DNA of 30,000 nt. It comes from Mesostigma viride. Its lineage: Eukaryota; Streptophyta; Mesostigmatophyceae; Mesostigmatales; Mesostigmataceae. Location of the stretch: contig RPFO01000154.1 of assembly GCA_009746045.1 (NCBI GenBank), positions 6,554,038 to 6,584,037 on the forward strand. The letters run 5' to 3'. Of the stretch, positions 13,530-23,500 are shown one piece after another. The notes under the pieces were generated by a model, which saw only the letters and a program-made list of their open reading frames with translations, had not been told where the DNA came from and ran no database searches. Made by a program: the position numbers and the translations under genes. Numbering within the stretch: the stretch's first letter is position 1; each line of letters opens with the position of its first letter.

Positions 13530-13642
13530 CAGGCATGCCAGGCATGGGGGGAATGGGGGGCATGGGGGCATGGGGGGCATGGGGGGCATGGGGGGTATGG
13601 GGGGAATGGCAGGCATGGGGCCGGGCATGGGGGGAATATTAA
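11178..13642 (+). CDS. PHD/RING-like zinc-finger protein with His/Asp-rich and Gly-Met repeat regions (3 exons)
   Basis: Proposed exons are 11178-11636, 11817-11984 and 12182-13642, all phase 0, joined at CAG|GTACAG, CACAG|GGATG, CAG|GTAAAG and ACAG|GGATG. The product is about 695 residues. Near the N-terminus (C13 to C55) lies C-x3-C-x9-C-x-C-x4-H-x2-C-x14-C-x2-C, a C4HC3 cross-brace pattern like PHD fingers. Acidic sequence follows. Exon 2 is an Asp-Gly-Ser repeat. Exon 3 opens alike, then has a His-rich stretch, a globular-looking part (ATYVVVSVVEGAGFF), three RASL(T/V)P(E/G) repeats, a basic KKPK and more than 100 residues of Met-Gly. I do not recognise the whole protein. It lies alone inside the TTAA element and could be a transposon accessory protein or a captured host gene. 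The joins need transcript support. Confidence 0.6.
11817..11984 (+). other. Symmetrical exon 2 of the zinc-finger gene, resembles start of exon 3
   Basis: Exon 2 and exon 3 both start GGATGTGC(T/C)GGA after a similar intron end containing GGTGCTGCC and ACGCG. Exon 2 is 168 bases and in phase 0, so skipping it would keep the frame. This suggests exon duplication and a possible cassette exon. Confidence 0.5.
13269..13535 (+). repeat. (ATGGGC)n hexamer array coding Met-Gly
   Basis: About 40 near-perfect hexamers within the last exon of the zinc-finger gene. Two are changed to TTGGGC, giving Leu. The array stays in frame through its whole length and continues with GGGGGCATG variants to 13612. 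The opposite strand is also open, but I regard this as a repeat shadow. Confidence 0.95.
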
Positions 13643-13878
13643 TGGGCATGGCAAACTGCAAATTAAAGGAACATTAAGAATGGCACTACAAAAGTGCTTA
13701 CAATATGTATCATGACTCAGCTGCAAATGGTGTGAGCTTGCATGAATTATTACTTGTTTCACTGAAATTATTCCAAGGAGTTGTTACAACTGGCATGGCA
13801 TTTGTTTAGAATCAACGGCTGCCTCCCAAGCTCAGGCAGCCAGGAATTCAGGCTTTTGTACTAGACCAGCGGGAATAA

Positions 13879-13908
<30 letters not shown>
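13879..13908 (+). repeat. Homopolymer of 30 G
   Basis: An unbroken G run after GAATAA. Its length may be unreliable in assembly. Confidence 0.9.
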
Positions 13909-13910
<2 letters not shown>

Positions 13911-14010
13911 GACGGAATAATTGAATGGGCTAGGCCAAAAGGCTAATTGTATGCAGTTATTTCGTTGATTTTACGTTACTTTGTGAGTTTGGCACCCAAG
14001 TGAGCAAACT

Positions 14011-14040
14011 CTTGGCCAACTGAGCAAACTTGCGGCCACC
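14011..14040 (-). repeat. Inner inverted repeat, right copy
   Basis: Inverse of 10754-10783 with one mismatch. A direct copy of TGAGCAAACT lies just left at 14001-14010. The two inner repeats bracket the zinc-finger gene. Confidence 0.75.
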
Positions 14041-15168
14041 AGCTCGCTTCCTGTATGGAGGTTTTCACACGGTAGACATTCTATATTGCGTAGTCAAGGA
14101 CCCTAGCTGCCTGGGAGCGGCATCACCGTTGCAAGGAGCTGGCGAGCTCATAAACGCCTGTCATGGCTCTTCAGCCTGCTGGAAAACAAGGTTGTTGTAC
14201 ATGGAAGGTGAGAATATGTGAGTTACTTATCACATCCCCACCTGTTTAGCCTCCATTAAACATGGCTTGTACTTCCTAGATGACAGGGATCAGGTCGTTA
14301 TGGCTATGAAGGATGCACCTTTTATCCATAATAAGCGTCATGACATGGTGTTGGCTATGAGTGATTCCCGCAAGCGGTCATACCTGCTCATAATGGTTAA
14401 AGAGTTGGTGGTTGTTTTCTTCAAGCATCTAGCATTTGTTTTTCGTGGTTCTGCCCCATTTGCAGGGGGCAAGCTTAGGAATGTGCTCATGGTATTGCCT
14501 CATGTCATGGTGCACCAAGCATGCAGGCTGGCAGCTATAACAAGATGTAATATGGGCAAACTAGGTCAGAATGACCTGTAATTTGGTGGCAAGCTTCGTG
14601 ATACATTAATTTAATTAATTGCACTTGTTTTGGCCCAGTTTGTGGTGGGCAAGGGTGTCTTTGTGGTGGTGTTTGAGCTACAAACCACAAAAAGCGATCA
14701 AATTTTTTTTGCACATGACCATATTTCAATGTAGGTTAACGTGGTCAGAATGAGCTGAAACTTTGGGGCTGTGTGATTGCAACCCTGGGCCAATTTTGAA
14801 TATAAGATTTGACCCCATTGCATGTGTCTATGATTTGATATATTTTTTTAGGCACCAAAAAATGTGTGTTTTGGGCTAAATTATTTCAATGTGTCTAAAC
14901 ATGCTTATTCTGACCTGCAAACTAGCTGGCAAGGGTTGCAATTAGATGGGAATATATGATTTGGCCACATTGGTTTTGCCCATTGTTCTAGGGAAAATCG
15001 GCCAAAAATAGCGTCTTTTTCTATTTTTAGCACATAACTGTCACATGGTGGGGGGTAGTACCCCCCCAAGTGGTTGGAAATTTTTTTTAAAATCATATTT
15101 ATGGTCCCCCATCATAACTGGATTTTTATCACATGCCTAGGTATGGTTTCCAGAAAAGTGCCCTTTTG
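14041..15168. other. Right arm of the TTAA element, AT-rich, no recognised gene
   Basis: An open frame at 14267-14581 has no recognisable motif. A weak repeated motif TCAGAATGA(C/G)CTG is seen near 14565 and 14744, and its inverse TTCTGACCTGCAAACT near 14907. Similar words near a transposon end can be transposase-binding subterminal repeats, but this is inference. Confidence 0.35.
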
Positions 15169-15187
15169 GGGTGTCATGTCCCCTTAA
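15169..15187 (-). repeat. Right TIR with TTAA
   Basis: Exact inverse of the left end at 9988-10006. Confidence 0.8.
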
Positions 15188-15530
15188 AGTAAATTATAAC
15201 ATGACTCCGTGGTGAGATCATTAATTAATATACACTTGACTGTGTGTATATTTATCATGCATGTAGCACGTATTCCCTGGCTTGATGGATGGCTCAGGTG
15301 AGCGAAGCCGCGAAACCTAAGCTAACGTACTCTAAGCTAATCTAGGAAATCCTAACTACCCTACTCAGCAAAGCGCCCCTTCCTCCTGGGCCGGGGGGGC
15401 CGGGGGGGGGGCTTGCCCACAGGGGCTGGCGTGGTCTGGGCCTGGACAATATGGTCTGCCACCTGTGCTTGTTCTGCATAGCAGTCCAAGCAAGAGAGAG
15501 GGAGATCGAACGCGTATAGCACACCATAAT
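15188..15530 (-). pseudogene. LINE fragment e: extreme ORF2 C-terminus and 3' UTR
   Basis: The minus strand encodes a remnant like the LLWTAMQNKTRWQ region of fragment a (here LAWTAMQNKHRWQTI), with a Pro-rich basic end. The 3' UTR follows, with CCGCGAAACC, GCTACATGCATG and ACTCCGTGGTGAGATC-like words, and tail sequence AAATTATAACATGAC abuts the TTAA element. It is frameshifted and short. Confidence 0.65.
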
Positions 15531-15660
15531 TTTTTTTCCATGGACATGTTCATGCTCTCCGGAAAGCCCATGATTCACATTTTTTTAAAAAGCTACTGAG
15601 GTCTGAGACCTACCAGATACTGATTCAATGAATAGATATGAATTAAACTCATGCTTCCGT
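15531..15660. other. Short spacer with another LINE-tail-like word
   Basis: GAATTAAACTCATGCTTCCGTTGGGGAGT (15639-15667) again resembles the LINE tail/3' UTR junction. The GGAT array starts in it. Confidence 0.4.
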
Positions 15661-15662
15661 TG

Positions 15663-15917
15663 GGGAGTCACGGATGGATGGATGGCTGCACACGCACAAT
15701 CCCCGATGGATGGATGGATGGATGGATGGATGGACGGACGGACGGACGGACGGACGGACGGACGGACGGACGGACGGACGGACGGACGGACGGACGGACG
15801 GACGGACGGACGGACGGACGGACGGACGGACGGACGGACGGACGGACGGACGGACGGACGGACGGACGGACGGACGGACGGACGGACGGACGGACGGACG
15901 GATGGATGGATGGATGC
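15663..15917 (+). repeat. (GGAT)n-(GGAC)n-(GGAT)n array
   Basis: About 43 GGAC units between short GGAT runs. All frames are open on both strands because the repeat lacks stops. None is a gene. Confidence 0.95.
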
Positions 15918-17160
15918 ACACAATCCTACCGGTCTATTCTATCTAGTTGCAAGGAATCCTATTGGTATATTTATCTAGAGTGAGCCAGACCCTAGGGTTC
16001 TTGCCTAGCATGCTTCCCGCGCTTGCAAACACGTGGCTTCCCCACTGGTGGGGGTCCATTGTTCTCTATAACCTGAGCCCACTTGGCCTTCATCCATAAT
16101 CTTTTTCCAAATCACGGAGAGGCCTAGGCCCGCCATGTCCTCTATTAGCTGCTCCTTGAAAGTGCGAGCCTTGCGGCATCTAGCATTGCTGGGGGCCCGT
16201 TCCACGTGAGGAGGTGCCTGCCCGGCGCCTCCTCAAGAGATATAATGGTTTGAGCACAGGGTAGTCTGGTCATGACCGCGATTTCATGACCCTAGGTTAC
16301 AACTCATGAGCTTATTCACGAATGGTTCCGTTAAAAAATCTGGCATTTTGCGTGAGCTATCATGGGCAACATATGTAGACTGTGTGGCACAAAACTCAGC
16401 GCCATATCAATGAGAGAACCAGCGCAGACCAGAAATCTGGAGAATCCATATGGCCACTGCAGCTGTGTTTCATATGCATCACAAGTACAACGCAGTACAA
16501 CCCAGTGAGCAGTAATGGCGGACGCTGACAACATGACGCACCGGCACAAGCCCCGTACATGATCAGCAGGCAACACTGTTAGAAATAACATGGCATCACG
16601 CACTATCCACACTTTTATGGCACCCATCGCCATCCCACGTCCACTTCCGGAAGTGGACGGGGGATCCCCCCGCACGCTCTCTTATATAATGATGAGCTGG
16701 CTCAACCAAGGCCAGGAGAACCACGCAGTTATTCGTCCCATTTGCGGCCAGGCAAATACTTAAGTCTGTCGGCGTCGAGGCTTCCCCCGTCATGTAGATT
16801 CTAACCCTTTGCATCGAAGTCAGACAGAGCTTTCGAGACACCATGCAAAGAAGTTTTTCCGGTGTGAACCAACTTGCATCGTCTTCAAGGCCGCTCTTCA
16901 AGACGTCTTAGCTTTGTGGTGGTGGGGGGGTTCCTGTTGCGTTCTCGCCCCCACCAAACCTCAGCTTCTGGCTTCGTGCAATATCGCACCAACTTTTTTG
17001 GCGGGAGCGTGCAGGTTTGAAGGATGCTGGCGCCCGATTTTTTTTTCGGGTGATAAATCTGGGTAATAAGGGGTAACCGGGTAAAGTGGGTATTTTACAT
17101 TTTCCGGGGGAAATGGTGTTATTTATTCCATTGAAGTTACATTTTTACTGTCCAGCTATG
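15918..17160. other. Unassigned intergenic region
   Basis: No recognisable gene. It holds one degenerate copy of the dispersed arm at 16413-16447, a perfect 22-bp palindrome at 16638-16659 (core CCACTTCCGGAAGTGG) and short open frames without motifs (minus 16005-16205 and 16596-16901). Confidence 0.4.
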
Positions 17161-17170
17161 GACCAGAGAT

Positions 17171-17261
17171 GTAAAATGGCGCCAGATTTCATATATATTT
17201 CCGGGTAAATAAAAGGGTAAATGGGTATTTTTTTATGTAAAATGGCGCCAGATTTCATATC
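17171..17261 (+). promoter_or_regulatory. Direct repeat upstream of the isomerase gene
   Basis: GTAAAATGGCGCCAGATTTC begins at 17171 and again at 17237, 66 bases apart. The GGGTAAA(G/T)GGGTATTT words before each are also doubled. TATATACAC follows near 17264, about 265 bases before the chosen ATG. This is a plausible proximal promoter, on position only. Confidence 0.35.
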
Positions 17262-17532
17262 TATATACACTCTAGAGATCGTAGACTCGGTTTTATCTTG
17301 GAGGCAGGCGAAGTGAGGGAAGAAACAGAATTGTACGGACTGACTGTAGATATCACGCAGTGCCCTGTTTTCCCGCCGGCGCCCAGGAAACCGCGGGCGT
17401 GCCCTCTGTTAGCTGTTAATTTGCCTTGCCAGAGAGAAGCCGCACAGGCCAAGTTTTCCTGCGATTATATTTTGGCCTCCATCGCTGTAAAATTACGTTC
17501 ATGGTTGGCAGGCCAGGCACGCTGGATCTTGC

Positions 17533-20500
17533 TTGGAAGCCACTGCTACTGTCGTAATTATATCCTGCCGCATGTCGGTGGCTCCACTTCTTAAGACGGT
17601 GCCTAACCTTTGCAAGCCCCTCAGTTTGTTTTCCATCAACGCCCGCTTGCGCCCAGCTAGATTGCTGCCACGAGCGGCACCCTTCTGTGTCCTTCCTCGG
17701 CTACAGCCAAAGAAGGAACCACTTCCTGGCCTTACCTTATCGAAGATTTCCAAATCCAATTTCTGTTTCACAGCAACCAGAGCCGCACTACAGACGAAGA
17801 TGGACCCCGTGCAGGAACGTCTCATGCATGCTGACGAGTACGTGTGGCTTCTCCGTAGCCAAATTCCACAATTAGCCAGCCCGTTTGCCTACAAGCTGGC
17901 CTGGACGCGTTCATATCTTTTGTGGTGCCGTGTCTGTGTGTATATGGCTATTAAATGTTAACGTCTGGGCTATTTTGGCTTTAGTAGTATCGCCTGGACG
18001 ATGACATGTTGTAGCCCCCGTAGTCCAACATATGGACGTTCCATGGGTCATGCTCTAGGGTCGGAGAACCTGCGTTGTGTTCCTACTAGTCTCTACCTGG
18101 CGCTGCGTGGGCCTGTTGAGCCGCAATTAGGTTCCTGTTTGGACTTTGCTCATTATGCAAATGCCTAGGTGGTCTCGTTTAACATATACATTTTAGATTG
18201 CCTCACCTTGATTATGAATGCATGTTTCGCCCCAGCCGGATTCTGCACTACGTTCTCTTTTGTTGGGCACAAATTCTGCAAGGCAGCTTTGTAGAAAGTT
18301 TGAACATTGCGACTCTAAGTTTGAACATTGCAAGGGATTGAGACACTGGCATGAGACGCTGCTGCCCCATTTTGAGTTCTTCTCAAAAAAATGAAGAATA
18401 TTTATCTTGCCATTAACGCGCCCCTCTGTTGCCCCTCAGCTTCGCAAAGCGACCCCCTAATGTTGCCTGGCACTCAGCCCGACCGAAAGTTGGGGAAAGT
18501 CAGCCCAAGCGAACGTCACAACGCTGGCACCCTGCTCTCGTCCCTTGTTTCGCCCGCGCTATCACTGGTTGACTTAGCCCTCCTAGATGTGCCTCGTCGT
18601 CTGTTTCATGTGTGCACCCATTAACATACATCAACTCACCATCAGTGAATTAGTTGATTAGATTAATTTATGTGTTGATCAGTGAATTAATTAATGACAC
18701 GTAAACTGCGTCACGCGTGCATGATCCTCATTGAAATGGGTGGTGGAATGGAATGGGTGCCTGTTGGACCTCTAGTTGTGCACAGGGTTGCGGGCGCCCT
18801 GGCCCGAATCGCTATTTTTGCCATATTTTATCACCCCCGCTTCACATTATGCCGAAGCGTTATTGCACCCACAGCTGCGCCCGCACCGTGATGCGGAGAG
18901 AGCGCTCTGTGGCCTGCCCACTTAGGGCAGTGAGAGAAGCTAGGGCGCCCTCCGTCCTTCTCATTGTGTGTTGGAGTTGAAGGTTCCTTTGGTAGCCACG
19001 TGACGCAGTCAAGGTGATAATTAATTAATCACCCCCACCGCCTCGAGGATTGTATCCTACACACATCGGTACCTCGGCACCGTTTGTGAGTGCGCTCCAT
19101 TTCTCACTCATTTGGCATTTTTACCGTACCCGCGTCCTCATGTTTTCCCAAAGTCCATGCTTGGCGCTCGTTGGGTGCCCACGTCTCCATTTCTGCCTGC
19201 ATTTGCCACCATGGCGATGTCCCTTTGCCTTGCTTCTGCCGCCTCACATATTGTGCCGTGCATTGTATCGCCTCACATATTGTGCCGTGCACTGTATCGC
19301 CTCACATATTGTGCCGTGCACTGTATCGCCTCACATATTGTGCCGTGCACTGTATCGCCTCACATATTGTGCCGTGCACTGTATCGCCTCACGTGGCAAC
19401 CGCTCAGACGTTTTCCATAGGACATATGTCAAGGAGACAACCAGCGCAGGCACGGCATTACTATACTATAGTGACCATGATACCATGGAGACAACCAGCG
19501 CAGGCCAGAAATCGGGAGAATCCGGACCATGGTAGCGCGGGCCTGCCGATGTAGTTGCTTTGCGAAGCTATTGTGCGCCAGCGCATAACTCGTTGTTTCC
19601 AACTTCATCCAAACATTGTAACATTCTTGCAGTCTGGCATTCTAAAACATCTGACATTCACTATCCATTCCCTCGTTTCATATCCGTGTTTTACCCCGCC
19701 CCTCCCGCCCCCATCCCTGGCATCCTGGCAGGTGCATCCTGGTGGACGAGCAGGACCACGTGGTGGGCCACAACTCCAAGCTCAACTGTGAGTGGGCTGT
19801 GCTGTGGGTGGTAGGGTACAGCCGTTAAATTCTTACACTACCACATTTACAGCTGCGCTGTGAGAGGACGCGAGTGGTCCGAGTAGCCAGCACCGGCCGC
19901 TTTCTCAGTAAATATCAAATTCTGTGTCTACTGGTCTCCGTAACCCCTACCAGACCCTTTGCTTCTTTATCCCACCTTTGGCTGCAGTCTCAGGTCAAGC
20001 CCTCGGGCACATCCTGGCGAACGCATGAAGCTTTTCGTGACTTTCCTTTAGATTTCAGATGCATTGGAGGTGTGGGCGTCACTTGTTGAACTCTCCACGC
20101 CGCCTTGCCATCATGCGGTGGTGTCCCGTCTGCGCGTATCTGCAACTCCGCATGGACCATGACACCCTGGCCCCTCGTTCTAGTTGTGGTCACTTGCCCC
20201 CTGCTGAGAAATGGACGACGAATCTCCAGATAGCTGGCCTGCGCTGGCTCCCTCGTGGATGACTGTGCTCCCTTGTGTGCTCACCAGGGGGCCAGTCAGC
20301 ACATAGAACTATTTATTGGCCCCCTCTCTTTGTTCTCTCTTTTCGCTCTCGCCCTGTTTGGTATCCCCGCCGTGCATCCGCGCGCATGCCCCCACCGAGA
20401 TGTGTCGTCCTAGTATATGGCGTTCCATACACCAAACAGGCGACCTGGGTACCCTTGTTGGTGAAGGGCCTATCTCTCCTTTTGTTAGTGAAGGGCCTAT

Positions 20501-23500
20501 ATCCTTTTGTTAGTGAAGGGCCTATCACCTTTTGTTAGTGAAGGGCCTGTCTCCTTTTGTTAGTGAAGGGCCTATCTCCTTTTGTTAGTGAAGGGCCTAT
20601 CTCCTTTTGTTAGTGAAGGGCCTGTCTCCTTTTGATAGTGAAGGGCCTATCTCCTTTTGTTAGTGAAGGGCCTATCTCCTCTTGTTAGTGAAGGACCTAC
20701 CACCCTTTGTTCATCTGCATGGCTTCTGTTCGTTTGTGCGTCCAACCGCTTACCCAACAGGCCCCCTTGCTGGGGAACGGGCGTGAGCTAACAGACTTCT
20801 CGTTGTGCCCTAGCTGCCACCGTGTGGTGTCTTGCATGCATGAATATGCGAGCGACAAATGTAAATGTTCAAGGGAGTTGGCTCTACGACATCACTTCTA
20901 TGCCCTGCGGCCACCCTCGTCCCTCTCTTCTCACTCTGAGTTCCTCGAGCAGGCTACCTGCTGGTGAGGATGGCTCACGCTTCTCAGCACCCCCCTTGTG
21001 CATATCCATTATCCGCGCGTGGGCATCCACACGTGATGCCACAGGCCACCTGCTGGAGAACATCTCGAAGGGCACCGCGCTCCACCGCGCGTTTTCCGTT
21101 TTCCTGTTCAATGGGAAGAACGAGCTGCTGCTACAGGTAAGACCAAAGTCCGCAACCTTGGTAGGCACTGACCATGCTCAGCACCCTCCTTTGGTGGCAA
21201 GAATGAGCGGCTGCTTCTGCTGCTGCGGGTGAGAGAGAATTACAGCCCTATACATTAGCCTTGGTTACCGGCTGCCGCCGGTTAGGCATCTTTTGCAGCC
21301 TTTTTCGGTACTGGCTGCCGAAGGTGGCCATGTCACGGGTGCAGTACTGTACCGCCTTTTGTAAGGCAAACGCGGCCAGTAGTTATTTGCTAGCTGATGA
21401 ATGAGTGTCAACGATGTGGGCCTGCTGCTGCAGGTGACACCGACCAGTGAGGCGGAGCCCAGGTGTGCCACGGCAGGCATGCGTGACCAGATGTGGCATG
21501 GAGATAATGCAGGCAGCTTGGGGATGGCCAACTGGGGTGGCTGATGGGGGTGGCCAACTGGGGTGGCTGATGGGGGTGGCCAACTGGGGTGGCTGATGGG
21601 GGTGGCCAACTGGGGTGGCTGATGGGGGTGGCCAACTGGAATGTTTTATTGGCGTGGCTGACTGGGGTTGTTTTGAGTTGTCGGTTCCGCTCCTGCTCGC
21701 TGCGCTGCCTGCCTTCCGCCTCGCAGCAACGCAGCCGGACCAAGGTGACCTTTCCCCTCGTGTGGACCAACACGTGCTGCAGCCACCCGCTGCACACGCT
21801 GAGCGAGATGGTGGAGGAGGGGCAACAAGGTGGGTCACTGTAACACGCCACGCGGTCACTCTAGGTGGCTATTCCCACAAGGCGGTGGTGGCGGGGCGCA
21901 AATGCCTTTTTCAACACCTGCCCCACGCCACCGCGCCGTTTACCTGCAATCACTGCAATACCACCACATTTGCAACTGCCCATTGACCAAGATATAACCG
22001 CTCGGCAGCATTTAGTTAACTGTTTGCTGTTCGACGAAACGATATAACCGTTTGTCACCACATCACCCAAACGAATCTACATCAACCACGCGCTGGCCGT
22101 CGAAGGGGCCTGCCCTGCGTGCCTCTTACTCACTGGTGAAGGACCTGCCGTTTAGGCTGCCTTGGACCTGCTGTTTAGGTGGCCTTGGATCTGCCGTTTA
22201 GGTGTCCTTGGACTTGCCGTTTAGGCATCCTTGGAGCTGCTCTCTGTGCTCCTGTTCATGAGCGTGGCTTATGTCCCTTCCACAGTGGATGTGCACATGG
22301 CACTTGTTGGGTTGGATTGTGAAAACATCGTTGCACCTGGCCTGCGCTCCCGTGTGCGCTGTTAGTAAGCTCGGGTGCATTGTAGTACTTGCTTGAGGGG
22401 CCAGCCGCTGGTATCTCGCATGGGCACCGTGCCGCGTGCGGCACCCGCTGGACCTGCCTCCCATGCGATGGCTTTGCAAGGCCGGCACTACTCTGCTGGT
22501 TGGATCTGACTGGTGTTCTACCACGTAGTACTCACTGCGGTATGACGCCCTAGTGGTGCCCTAGTTTCGGTGCGGCGCGCCTGTCACCTCATGCCCTCTT
22601 AACGGACCTGCCCTGTGCTGCCCGCGACAGCTTGATGCTGCGGCTGCCATGCGCTCTCATTGTTAGCCTCTGGATGAGTGGGTCATATGCGCTCGTCGCC
22701 GCGCAGTGCGATACTGCCAAGAGCAATCGTCATAAAGAGAAGTCTCTACAATACTTCTTTTGACTACTGAGAAACTAAGCTGTAAATAGAAGTCTCTATA
22801 TTAGTACTACATCCTTTTCCTCTGGATGAGCTGGGCACGTATCTGCCCCGCCCGATGCATCGCCTCCCTTTTGTCGCCACCCCAAACCCTAAACCCTTAC
22901 GTTGCATCGGAGCTATCGCCTTGCGTCGACCCGCCAGGCCGGCGTGTGCGTGGCGGCGCAGCGCAAGCCGTTGGCTGAGCATTGGTCTGGCTCTGATACC
23001 TTGCCTCCGCCATGTGGCCCCTGCCATTTGTGCCAACTGCCATGCGTCCGTTGGATCTGCCAGGCGTGCGCGTGGCGGCACAGCGCAAACTGTTGGACGA
23101 GCTGGGCATCGAGGCCGGGGACGCACCGGTGGCCGACTTTGTGTTCCTGACGCGCATCCTCTACCGCGCACCTTGCGACGACAAGTGGGGGGAGCACGAA
23201 GGTGGGCTGGGTTCTAAAGTCTTAAATGTAGTTATGTTATCCTTTGCATGATAGCATTATTTGCTACTAGGTATCGTAGTAATATTATGTATTAACCTTT
23301 GCTATATTGAGCCCTGATTGTAACTCATTAAGCTTTGCTGTAACCCTGTGCCCTTCATTTTGTCGTGCTCGACCGCCCCCTACCTGCGACGATTACGTGG
23401 GGGAGCATCAAGATGGGCGACAACCCTACACCCTGTTGCCTACCCCTACACCTGTCGGGAAGCTATTGATAGATCTCCAACCCACCCCATCCAACTCCCC

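Larger units (their letters stand above)
9988..15187. mobile_element. 5.2 kb DNA transposon with TTAA ends and 15-bp TIRs (piggyBac-like by its ends)
   Basis: TTAAGGGGACATGACACCC at 9988-10006 is repeated in exact inverse at 15169-15187. Read as TTAA target duplication plus a GGGGACATGACACCC terminal inverted repeat, this matches the insertion preference of the piggyBac superfamily. Removing the element joins AT-rich sequence at 9970-9987 to TTAA-AGTAAATTATAACATG at 15184-15203, which looks like an ordinary LINE tail. So it seems to have landed in a LINE 3' end. Inside are one spliced gene (11178-13642), a 30-bp inner inverted repeat, a palindrome cluster and a long AT-rich right arm. No DDE transposase was recognised, so it may be non-autonomous or of an unknown type. 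Confidence 0.7.

Noticed and set aside
12661-13762. Minus-strand Met-Pro, His-Ala and Cys-Pro frames
   Set aside because: Complement of the ATGGGC array. The plus frame is continuous with non-repeat coding sequence.
14267-14581. Frame in the TTAA element as a transposase
   Set aside because: No DDE pattern, zinc finger or other transposase feature can be seen in its 104 residues.
15585-15983. Frames over the GGAC array on both strands
   Set aside because: Repeat without stops. No flanking coding sequence.
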